Source of the DNA: Capsaspora owczarzaki ATCC 30864
Lineage: Eukaryota > Opisthokonta > Filasterea
NCBI RefSeq assembly: GCF_000151315.2
Contig: NW_011887295.1
Span: forward strand, 1,894,496-1,958,495
Direction of reading: 5' to 3'
DNA: 64,000 nt
Shown here piece by piece: positions 31,723 through 41,759 of this stretch. The stretch's first letter is position 1; each line of letters starts with the position of its first letter. The position numbers and the translations under genes are program-made. Under the pieces are notes generated by a model. That model had not been told where the DNA came from. It saw nothing but the letters and a program-made list of their open reading frames with translations, and did no database searches.

Positions 31723-32592
31723 TTCTAGAACCTGGGGTGGAGCAACAAGCGGCAAGGAAGGTCGCAGAGAACAAAGGCAAAAATGAAGAGATCGCAAAAA
31801 AAAAAAAAAAAAAGTGAGTAAAAAAAAAACCCTTCAAAAAAAAAAAAGTCGTTGCAGTTTCCATTCAGCCAGCCGCGATTTTGCGAGAGATTCGAGATGG
31901 GGCTGGTCGACGAGGTGGGCGACGACGAGCCAACGCATGGAGACGCTGAGAAGGGGTCGCTGAGGCGCTGGAACAAACGCGAGAGGCCCTCAAAAAAAAA
32001 AAGCATCTCCACACGGGCTTTTGGCTTTTTTTCTTTTTTTTTTGTTCTGGCGTTTACAGACCGCTGTTTGCCGATGCCGGTGGGCCGTGTGGGCTGCGGC
32101 TGCGTGCTGGACTTCCATGGTGGCTGAGCGCGCTCCCCCAACAGCGCGACGACAAAGCGAACAACGCGGCCAGAAGAAAAAAAGAAAAAGCACGCTGGTT
32201 TTTCTTTTTTTTTTTTCTTTTTTTTTTTGATTTTTTTTTTTTTTTGATTTTTGAAGAGCAACTTTTTACAAGGCTTTACAGAATAAGAGAGAACGAGCTT
32301 GAACTGGACGCCAAAACGAGTTAGAAAATAATAGGAAAAGAAACAAAAAAAAAAAAATAAGAGAAAGAAAAATCGAAGACACCAACAAGCAAAAAGAGAT
32401 TCAATGAAGATGCTGATTTGTCAGGACATGGCGATCGGCAAGGACAGCACGCTGGGGCTTTGTCGCTGGGTTTTTCGCTTTTGGCTGAGTCCAAGCTGAA
32501 ATGTCGAATGTTGGATTGCTCAGCCAATGCACAATGGGGAAATGGTGACACTTTGAAACGCAGTCATCCCTCAAGCAAAAAAAAGTTCAACG
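31723..32592. other. Homopolymer-rich spacer between eL30 and the PWWP gene
   Basis: About 870 bases containing the divergent promoters. There are many A- and T-runs of 9-17 bases (for example 31798-31813, 32207-32229 and 32235-32245). A GC-rich island lies at about 31890-32160. A 5' UTR intron of eL30 probably occupies part of it. No supported coding exon. Confidence 0.5.
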
Positions 32593-35049
32593 ATGAGCAA
32601 GTTTGAAGTGAAGGATTTTGTATGGGCCAAGCTTGGAACGCACCCATACTGGCCATCGCGGGTAAGTCGTCCCCTCTCCCCAGCCATCCCAAGCTCTCGT
32701 GCATTTGGGGGAATCAACACTGCCATGCATGCCGAACTGCCAGCGTGCTGTGGTGCGTGCATGTGAGGTGCGAGGCGAGAGAAGTACCAGAGATCTCGCG
32801 TTTTAGCGGGGGGTGCTCTCTGGCTCGGCCGCGCGCCGCTGACCGCACAGAGCCAGCTTCGTGAGATGTGTTTCCGTTGAAGTGAGCTGACGAGCGCAGT
32901 GTGACAATGCCGTGCTCCACTTGACACAGCACAGCTTACAACTTAGCTTTTGCGCTTTTTATTTCTTTTTTTTTTTTTTTCGTTTTGGCGCCAAAATACT
33001 GTCCACTCGTTGTCGACCTTTTTCCCGCCATGACTGCGGATGCGATGTTTTTGACCAATCTGTATGCGTATGTGTGCTTAGGTTGAGGAAATCAAGGGAA
33101 CGGAAGCCAAGGTGCGCTTTGGTGCGACATTCGACCAGTAAGTGTTTGGCTTGGAAATTGGCGCGAACGTCCTTCCCTTGCTTGTCGACTCACCTGTTGC
33201 CGTTATCGTAGCTCATGGGTGCCGCTGGCAAATCTGCGCAAAATGGGCGAGAACGACCAGGCGCTGCGCACGGCAGGCGTGAAGGCAGCCCTCGCGTCCA
33301 CATCCAACGTCGAGGCGTTCGACCAACGCCAGCAGGCAGCCATTGCGAGCGAATCCAAGAAGGGCGGACGCAAGAGCAAGTCGTCGTCCGCAGGCAAGGG
33401 CGACAAGAAGGCGACCGACGAGGAAGCCAACGACAAGGAGGACGATGAGGCGTCGGATGGCGCGCAGCAGTCGGACGGTGAAGACGACGATGGCGACGAT
33501 GCCAGCGCGAGCTCGGACGAGGACACGTCGCGTCGGCGCAAACAGCAGCGAATCCGCACCAAGGCGCAGAGCAAGATTGTCCGCCCGCAAAAGCGGTCCT
33601 CGCGCGCCGCCGAATCGGCCGCCAAATCTTCCCGCAAGAAGCCGCGTCTGGAAGAAGACACTGCCGCCAGCTCGGATGCCGACGTTGCAGAAGAGGAGGG
33701 CAGCGACGAGGAAAAGCCCAAGCCCAAGAAGGAACGCAAGGACAAGAAGGAAAAGCGCCGTCCGGACCCGAAGGAAGGGTCCAACGCCGATGGTGCTGCA
33801 AGCGACAGCGATGAGACCAGCAAGTCTGCCAAAGTCAAGAGCGAAGACAAGGATTCGGACAATGAAGACTCAGTCACAGTCGCAGCCCCAGCCCTCGTGG
33901 TGGCTCAGCCTCCCAAGAAGATTTCCTTGCTCGACGACGGCGATGATGACGAGGATGATTTCCAGTCTGCTCCGCGACCCGTAAAGGAGGAAAAGCCCAA
34001 GCCCGCCCGAGTGCGCAAGCCAAAGGAACCAAAGGCCAAGAAGGAGACCAAATCGTCGACCAAGGGCAGCGACTCTGAGGCGTCAACCACGGTTGCGCAG
34101 TCGGACGACGACGAGTCGCAGCGCTCCAAAAAGACAGCCAAGCCAACGCCAGCAGCGGCGGTGGCGGCGGCCAGTAGGCCGACGAAAAAGCGCGCCCTTA
34201 GTGACTCAGACTCGGACTCGTCCGACGAAGGGAACGACGACGAGGAATCGGCGGTGGCGATCGCGGGTAAGCCGAAAATGTTGTTGCGTGCATCTAGGCT
34301 GGCGGGGAGCTGGAACTGCAAAGCGCCTCTTTCTTCAATTTGCTCACTCACCACATCTCCATGTTGAACGCGGGCAGGCCGACCATTAGACAAGGAGCTG
34401 GCTGAAATCCGCCAACGGTTGATGACTGCCATTCCGAAAGACAAACCTGTTGTAAGAGCTCCTTTCTCTTATGGGCAAAAAGCAGAGGCAAAGAAGGTGC
34501 CCGAAAACTCAGTGAAATGGTCTTTGTTGTGCGCAGAACGTCGATCTGGCTGTCAAGCTGCTGACGAGGCTGAAGAATCTTCATTTTACAAAGGCAGACC
34601 GAGACGTGCTTCGCACGTCCAACATCGGGTTTGTCGTTTCGCAGCTGACGAACTTTACCAAACATCCTGAAATTGCCGAGCTCAGCAAGGCTGTCAAACA
34701 GCAAATTATCAACGAGATTGGCAAACCGGCTGGTTCGGCTGGTTCGGCTGCTGCTGCTGCTGCAGTCGCCGCACCTCCTGCGGCTTCTTCTGGTGCAGAA
34801 CAGGCTGCAGCCGTCACATCGGTGGATGCAGTTGCTGCATCTGCACCTGTTGCAATGGACGTAAAGAGCGACGACACAGTACCAATGCAAACGGAATCGA
34901 CTTCCTCGGAGCAACAACCGACATCATCATCGACTCAAGCGGAGCAAGCGAATGTACAGACAGACTCAATCAGCTCAGCCTCAGAATCATTGCAAGCACC
35001 CAGCAGCAGCGAAGAGCCCGCAAGTACCGCTGAGCCAATGGAGCAATAG
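32593..35049 (+). CDS. LEDGF/HDGF-family protein: PWWP domain plus IBD-like domain
   Basis: Chromatin reader of H3K36 methylation that links nucleosomes to transcription-elongation partners. Five exons. The N-terminal PWWP domain is FEVKDFVWAKLGTHPYWPSR, VEEIKGTEAKVRFGATFD, then HSWVPLANLRKMGEN; the first two introns fall inside it. A long charged region follows (exon 3, about residues 60-400): acidic D/E/S runs, KKPRLEED, and K-rich blocks typical of HDGF-related proteins. The C-terminal domain reads LDKELAEIRQRLMTAIP, NVDLAVKLLTRLKNLHFTKADRDVLRTSNIGFVVSQLTNF, KHPEIAELSKAVKQQI. This matches the integrase-binding/TFIIS-N-like helical bundle of LEDGF and HDGFL2. The tail is A/S/Q-rich. Architecture matches the family; which vertebrate paralogue is not decidable. 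Confidence 0.88.
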
Positions 35050-35331
35050 TTTTTTGGTTTGAATGAATACGTTAGCAGCGTTCAGGCGCCCATCCAACCG
35101 AAATATTGTAGATACAGGGAAGCGGAGGAGACGGGGGGGGGCGAGAGAGAAATGAGGGGCTATCGGGAAAATGAACTGAGAAATTTTGAAAAAAAAAAAA
35201 AACAATGGACAATCAGAACGCAAAACAACAACGCAGACGAGTCCCCGACCGCCTTCACGTTACAAATACACAACAAGCAAAAAAAAACGAAATGACGAGA
35301 AAGTGAAATGAGCATGACCGGTGACGATTGG
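35050..35331. other. Convergent 3' spacer between PWWP gene and RhoGEF
   Basis: About 280 bases between two stop codons, A-rich with a G-run at 35132-35139. It should hold both 3' UTRs. Nothing else seen. Confidence 0.4.
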
Positions 35332-38300
35332 TTAAACGGCTGGTTGAGATTGTTGCTTCTCAGCCTCGGCAATGGCACTAGCAATGGCCTCGCTCTACCA
35401 GATCAAGAAGTAAAAGGGGGGGGGCGGTTACAGAAATGTCACACAGTGAGTATGCACATCAACAGCAAGCAAAACAGCGGACGAGTGCCAGCATCACCCA
35501 AAGCATTACATTGTTCAACTTGGGAGAGACGACAGAGAAGAGATGTGATAGCCACAGTTTTCGTCCACTTTCGCCATCGGCAATCAGCGTATAAACTTGC
35601 GTGGGGACGCCAACAGGATCAACAACAATAAGAGAGAATGCGCTCTTCAGGCCGCCTGCACCTTCCGGAATCTCCTTGACGATGACGGAATCGACATGGA
35701 TTGGCTGTTGTTGTTGTTGTTGTTGTTGTTGGGAGGAAGAAAACAATCAGCAATACAGTGAGCCTTTCGTCGTCGAGCGAACCAAAAAAAATCGTAAAGT
35801 CACAATGGTGCCTTACTGGTGCAGAGACAACATAGCGCTTCTTCTTGAACCGTGTAATCAGCAACATGTCCTGGAAAAGGAAGACCTCCACTTCGGACGG
35901 CGATTTACTGCTGCTCCATCGCATCAATTTGCCAGAGTGAAGCATGAGGCGCTCGCCGGCAGTCAGATCTGGCACTAGCCGCTCCGTCAGAACGTCCTTC
36001 AATTGAGGAACCTACCACCATCCAGAACGGTGAGTAAAACAGCTGCTGACACAAAACGTTGTCATAACCAACCACAGCAAAACCAAAAAGGCAGAAAATG
36101 CATACGTCTGGAACATCCTCCGGGAAGACAGGCCACTCGATCTTGGACTGCAGAGCAGCAACCTTCTCGGTATTTTCACCATATCGGACAAGCTTGTTGA
36201 TATTCCCCACAAATACAGAGACGTTGTCGATAATGGCGTTCACGGCTGCCAGGTTTTCCGGCTCTTCACTCGTTGCCTTGGCCACCTCGCGCAGTAGCAG
36301 CGGATAGCGAATGATGCGCTGCAACGGCTCCACAAGAATGTCTGTCAGTTTGAGCTTGCGGCATCGCGGGCGTTGCTCGCACCACTGTGGATGGGAAAAC
36401 AAGGCGACGTGAGTCAGAAGAAGGGCGACAAACAGAGCTGGCGAGACTTAAGGGAACAGCCAGTGGTTTTTTTGTTTCCGGTACCTTTCGGAGCATGTCA
36501 AACTTGGGATCTTCTTCCAATGTGCGCAAATACTCGACCGACTTGGCGTAGTGCACGCAGTAGGCATTGTAGGGCTCGAATTTCTCGTGATACTGCAGGA
36601 ATGGCAGGACGTCGGTGAGAGAAGCAAAGGGGTTGGTCCCATACACCTTTTTCTCCACCCATGTCATCGAGAAGAAGTTGCCGTTCCCTCGATTGAAAAG
36701 ACACCAGCTCTCATCCCCCATTTCCCTTTGTTAAGTGCAAACCCCCTACCTTGGCAAAAGCACCGGCCATCTTGGTAATGGTAATCGGTCCTTCTGTCGT
36801 CTCAAGCTTCTTGTTATCGGAAGGACGCATTTGCGACGCAAAGGCAGAGTTGACCTTCAACAACTCTTCAATGTTGAAGAACAGACGCTGCTCGTCAATT
36901 TCGCGGCAGTAGCCATCCTCTTGCAGCTCGCGCAGTGCAGTGAGGAAGATTTCCTTCATGATGAGCAAATGATCAATGTAGCTGAGCTCGGAGACAAACA
37001 ACTCCCAGATGACCTCCTGCTGCTTCTTCTCCTTCTTCGACATGTTCTCAATGTTGGCCTTGGCCATGTATTCTGTCCAGTGACGGTCCTTGTACGCCGT
37101 GAGCTCGTTCTTGGCGTCCGAGTTGGCACCAATAAAGAGAGCAATCGAAAACAGCTTTTGCTCGAGCGCCTGCGTCTCGTTGCTGGCGTCGGGCAAGTGG
37201 ACGGCGTCGTCGCTGCCAACGCCGCCTTTCATCTGCTTGCCAAACAGTCGACCAATGGTGCCAATGTTTTGCTTTGAGCTTGAGCGTGGGGTTGCGCTCG
37301 CCGAGGAGGAGGAGCTGGGCATTGTGCTGGAGGAGGAGGTCGAGTGCACACTCAAGGCTGCGAGCGATGTTCGTCGTGTTGGCGAGTCTACGTGTGGCGT
37401 GGGTGACGGGGTGCTCGAATTCAAGGCCGATGTCGACGCAGACAGGGCCGGCGCGACAATCTGCAGGCTGCTGCCACCCGACGGAGGATCGTTCACGGGG
37501 GACGGACCGCGCGGACCGCTGAGTTGCGAGGTGGAGACGCTGAGATTGGTGGGCGCAGTAGTAGCAGCAGCAGCAGCAATGTTTTCAGTTGATCCAGCGG
37601 ACTGGGGTGTGACGGCCTGGTGAGTGGGCTCTGGAGCGGCAATGTTGGTCACGCTGCCCGAGTGCGAGTTGCCAACGCGTTTTTGCGAGCCGGGCTTGGC
37701 GATATTCGATGCGTATGTGCTCAGCAGGCTTGACTCGGATGCATCGCTGTCTGCAGTGGTGGTGGTGCTGGACTTTGCAGCAGAGGCTGCCGAGGGAGGA
37801 TTGCTTGACGCTGGCGCCGCCGGTGGGGTAGCAGAGGCAGTTGCATTAGCAGCATTAGCAGCAGCAGCTGGGTGTGCTTGCGGTGCGGTGGACACGGGCG
37901 CAGGTGCTGGCTTGGACGATCTGTGGTGTTGAGAGCGACGCAAAGTTAGCAAAGTTAGGAGATCGCTCGGAACTGGAGTGAGTGGAGTGGTATGGAAAGC
38001 TATTTAGAATGGAAACGCGCTACGAAAATCGCTCACTAAAAGAAAAATGAAAAATGAAATAATAATAAATCAAAAAAAAAAAAAAAAAAAGTCCAAAACA
38101 TCAAAAAAATTCACTTTCAAAAAAAAAAAGAATGCGAAAAAGATTGAAAAAAGATTGAAAAAGATTGAAAAACGAAAAAGCGAAGAGTTGAGATTTGAAA
38201 GTCAAGCAAACGATCGATTTAAAAAGAAGAAAGAAGAAAGAAGAAAGAAGAAAGAAGAAGAACAAGAAGTAGAAGAAGAAGACGAAGACGAAAAGACAAA

Positions 38301-38714
38301 TGGAAAAAAGGGAAAAAAAAAAAAAAAGTAAATGATTTATTGTTGTCACGATGAAGAAAGCAAAGAGAGAGGGAGAGGAAGGGGGGGAGGGACCAGCACA
38401 AAGAGAAAGAGAGAGAGAGATGGAAGCATCACACTGTGGGGCAGAGACAGAGCACAGTGGGGGAGAGACAGGAGAGGGACAAGAAAAGCAAAAAATGAGA
38501 AACGAGCAATGAGAAGCAGCCTCACTGCTCCACTGCTCCACTGCTCCACGGCTCATCAACCTTCTCGCTTTTGTTTGCTCTTGTGGTTTTGTTGAAAGGG
38601 GGTTTGAAGCAAGTGGGGGCAGGGGAAGAGATGAAGGGAGAGAGAGAGAGAAACATTTTGAACAAACCCTTCGTCCTTGTCCTTCTTGTCCTTGTTCTTG
38701 TTCCACCCAAACAT
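35332..38714 (-). CDS. Rho guanine-nucleotide exchange factor (DH-PH)
   Basis: Activator of Rho-family GTPases. Exon 1 (ATG at 38714) encodes MFGWNKNKDKKDKDEG and joins in phase to SSKPAPAPVSTAP across a 740-base intron. About 250 residues of S/T/A-rich linker follow. The DH domain starts QQEVIWELFVSELSYIDHLLIMKEIFL. It continues RLFFNIEELLKVNSAFASQM, FLQYHEKFEPYNAYCVHYAKSVEYLRTL, WCEQRPRCRKLKLTDILVEPLQRIIRYPLLL and NVSVFVGNINKLV. The PH domain follows: GERLMLHSGKLMRW, EVEVFLFQDMLLITRFKKKRYVV, AFSLIVVDPVGVPTQVYTLIADGESGRKLWLSHL. The last exon is SEAIASAIAEAEKQQ. The DH domain resembles the PLEKHG5/6 group, a tentative match. The purine-rich first intron has no coding signal. Confidence 0.85.
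38040..38330 (+). repeat. Purine-rich low-complexity tract in RhoGEF intron 1
   Basis: Almost pure A/G over nearly 300 bases, including GAAAAAGATT repeats at about 38135-38175 and AGAAGAAAGA repeats at about 38225-38280. On the sense strand this is a very long pyrimidine tract. Confidence 0.8.
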
Positions 38715-38982
38715 GATTGAAATGAATGAAATAAAAGAATGAATGAATGAATAAAAGAAAATGAAAAGAGTCAAGTTTGAACAAAGAAAGAAGATGGAAA
38801 ACAAAAGCTCAGCTTTGATCTCAATTTCAAACGGCAGATCCATCACCAAGCATTGCATCGGCGATCGGCGTCGGCGTGAAGCAATCATAAGCAATCATCC
38901 ATCATCAATCATCCATCATCGAGCAGTATTCAGGTCCATTGCTCGGAACAACAAACTCAGTCTTTAACATTGAGAAAGTAAA

Positions 38983-39904
38983 ATGCCGCCAAAAGCAGCT
39001 CCACCCGCCGCTGCAGAGCCACTCGCGGCCGCCGAGCCCCACGCCGAGGAATCCCATGACACAGAGCCTGTACGTGCACAAATCAGGGGCCCCGGTCACA
39101 TTGAACGGCAAATGTGCAACGGCAAATGACGCGCCGTCGTGTTTTGCTCAACCATCTGAAACCTCGTTGCGTACAACAGGACTGGAGCACGCTGTCTGCA
39201 TCGAACGTCTTCTCAGAGAGCTTTCTGGAATACAATAGAGGTGAGCGTTCTGTCGCGCGGTGGTGGTTGGGTGGAAAACGTGCGAAACAAGCCGCGCTCA
39301 CTGCTGGATCCTTCGGCTGGATCCTTCGGCTTGACCTGCAGGACGCGAGTCGCACCTTCGAGATCTGATGCGGAAATCCAAGGATCTGGGCAAGGAGGTC
39401 GACGCGTTAAAGACCCAGCACACGTCAACGCAGGAAGCATTGCGCCACTTCCGTGCCCTGCGAGACGACTTGACCGCCGGGACGGACCGGCTCGAGCGCG
39501 GTGCAAAGGCCGCTCAGCAGGAGATTTACACGAAACTCAAGCGATTTTCAGAGCATGGCATTCAAGGGGAGCCTGGCACCCCTGCGTTTATGGAGAATCT
39601 TGTCAAGTCAGTGTCATGTTTTCGTTGTTTTTGGAGAGCTCGATGAATCTGGCATTTCCTGTTGACTCACTGTCGTTCTGATTGTATGCGTCTGCTCTCT
39701 ATTGCATTGGTCGGTTGGGGGGGGGGTCTTTGCGACAGAGCTTTGAAAGCGGGAGCCTTGTCGCCAGAGGTGCTGAGTGACTTGCGCGAAGCCATCAAAA
39801 GTTTGGATCTCTCCTTGTTTGATAGCGCCAAAATTATTTCAGAAGGGCAGCAAAGCCAGCCACCTTCGACCGATGAGCCGGCTCCGATGCAAGTGGACCA
39901 ATGA
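38983..39904 (+). CDS. Small unrecognised coiled-coil protein
   Basis: I do not recognise this gene. Four exons join in phase. Exon 1 (38983-39069) is P/A/E-rich (MPPKAAPPAAAEPL). Exon 2 is DWSTLSASNVFSESFLEYNR. Exon 3 (about 39364-39605) encodes a long helix, LMRKSKDLGKEVDALKTQHTSTQEALRHFRALRDDL, and a second helix, AAQQEIYTKLKRFSEHG. Exon 4 (about 39739-39904) reads ALKAGALSPEVLSDLREAIKSLDLSLFDSAKII and ends in a P/Q-rich tail. About 190 residues, no signal peptide or membrane segment. Such small helical proteins are often subunits of larger complexes (Mediator, kinetochore and BLOC types). No specific family is claimed. A poly-G run abuts the last acceptor. Confidence 0.75.
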
Positions 39905-40181
39905 GGGGCTGGCGAACGTCAACTTGCTGTGCTTGTTGTTTTATGACAAAATTTCAAATTTCACATCATCATCGACCTGCAAACAAACGTGGGGAGCCAA
40001 TGGGAAGACCAACAATAGAGCAAAATGAAGCTGCAAACACGAGCTGTTTCATGAGCAGTAGGGAAAGACAGGCTCATGATCTGCGCGTTCTTGAAGCGCG
40101 TTGATGGTGGAGGTGAGCGCTGACCGGGCCGTCTTTTGTCTGCATCTCCAAATTCTCAGAGATGACGAGCTGAGCAACTCG

Positions 40182-40625
40182 TTAAAAGCGAGAGTACGCA
40201 CAAGAACAGGTATGCGTCAACAAGAGCGGCAAAGTCGCGGCCGAATTGAAAATTGCAAGTACAACGCCTGGTATCAATCTTGTGTTCCGCAAAACATCCA
40301 AGTCGTCATATAGAGAGTCTGTAATTTGCATTGGAGGCTTTAGAACGGACGAAACGCGATTTTTCGATTTGAAAATGGAACCACAAGGATTTTGAAACAC
40401 CTTTTTGGAAGACGGCATTATTTCTCCAAAAATATCTCAATCACGTCCAGACGATACCATACTTATACATACCGTACAAAACAATGCATAGTTTCTATTT
40501 TATCAACAAGGGCAGAAAAAATTGAATACTTGCCAAGTTATCGGCAGTTTCATGGGTGAGCTTTTTCCACGACCCATAATGGGCTCGTCTCGGCACTCTT
40601 CCATCCACTCGACAAGAAAAGCCAT
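40182..40625 (-). CDS. Doubtful small gene or gene relic
   Basis: On the minus strand, ATG at 40625 opens AFLVEWMEECRDEPIMGRG, followed by a possible GT donor near 40529. After about 130 bases a second open stretch reads VFQNPCGSIFKSKNRVSSVLKPP and LYDDLDVLRNTRLIPGVVLAIF, to a stop at 40182. The WMEECRDE piece loosely recalls the helical start of MUS81-type nucleases, but nothing after it fits, and I do not make that call. Base composition is AT-richer than confirmed exons. It may be a relic, a fast-evolving gene or chance. Confidence 0.25.
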
Positions 40626-41039
40626 GATAAAACTATATTTTTGACAGTTTAGTATCAAGACGGAGAGCCTAGTCCGTCCAGACTTCGAAGGAAGCCGGTG
40701 GTTGTGGGCGCATTTGGAAAGCATGTGAATTGATTTTCATTTCGCATTTTTGCACCAATTCGCCGCGCTACTGGCCATTTTCCCCGAAAGCCCTAACTCG
40801 TGGGATTAATAATCTCACATTCAGTGACAAAGCGGGCGCGGTCTTGTTGTTTTTGTTTTTATTGTTTTTTTGGTGGTCGTATGTTTTGCGGTTGCCCTTC
40901 CTCCACTTTACTCCCGTCAAACCACAAGCTTCATCTCACCCATTCGTTGCGTGTCGTTGCACCGTCATCACTCCTCCCGCTTCTGTTTTTTTGCATTCGC
41001 CACCATCTTGTCAATCTCATTTCAGTCATTTTCCATTGC

Positions 41040-41060
41040 TTTTTTTTTTTTTTTTTTTTT
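41040..41060 (+). repeat. Poly-T run
   Basis: About 21 consecutive T in the gene-poor stretch. Confidence 0.8.
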
Positions 41061-41759
41061 GATTTTAAATTCCCATATTGTGTTGTTTCTTTTTGGGTAA
41101 GCAATCAACATACCGAACAGCCGCCTTTTTTTCCCCGTCCGCAGCAAAAACTTTCCCTTCTCGACGTGTCCGCTTGCAAGATGCAAGTTGCACTCGACAA
41201 AGCGAGCCAAGTGACGCGGCGCAAAGTGGACTTGGAGCGAGGGACGGAAGGATCGAAAACAAAGACCGCTATTGCATTCAAAAGTCACACGCCCAAGCCA
41301 GGCCAGCAGGGGACTGCAGGAAGAAACAGCGAGGAGACTGCCACAAGCACACGCCAGTCGAGGTGGAGGCGGAGGGGGGGAGGAGAGGAGGAAGTGGTCT
41401 GGAGCCTCGGCGCAAGCTGAATCCCATTCAATCCCGCTCTCACACTCGCAAGCTCATCCTGGATGCATCATCCTGAAGTACACTCAAAACCGCTCCTTTG
41501 GTCGCCCTTTACTTTGCATGCTTTGCTTTTGTGTCTGCGGTGGACGGTACTTTTTGTGAATGATCTTCCAATCACCCATTCTGCGCACTCACTTCCTCGT
41601 TCTCCCACTCTCTACATTGTGCAATTCTGCTTGATTGTGCTTAGGAAGCAAAACTCTGTAGTAAAAGGTCTTGAATTTCTCGTGCGCTGTGGCTCGGATA
41701 CGCTCAAGACTCAAGACGAGTCCTGCTTCAACTGACTGATTCTTCCCGTCCTACGTGCC

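Larger units (their letters stand above)
39905..41759. other. Gene-poor stretch
   Basis: About 1.85 kb. The middle (about 40100-40740) is AT-richer than the surroundings and holds the doubtful minus-strand candidate listed separately. From 40860 to 41060 it is T-rich with a 21-base T-run. The last 600 bases are presumably promoter and 5' UTR of the surface-protein gene. Confidence 0.5.

Noticed and set aside
31290-31864. K- and F-rich frames around the eL30 intron and upstream spacer
   Set aside because: They are built from A/T homopolymers only.
33190-33877. Minus-strand open frames opposite the PWWP gene
   Set aside because: Serine/arginine-rich shadows of the lysine- and acid-rich exon 3 on the other strand.
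40530-40625. MUS81-like nuclease start
   Set aside because: Only about ten residues resemble the family and nothing downstream continues it.
40730-41460. Long plus-strand open frames before the surface-protein gene
   Set aside because: Low complexity from T-runs, no splice or domain logic; read as promoter and UTR.
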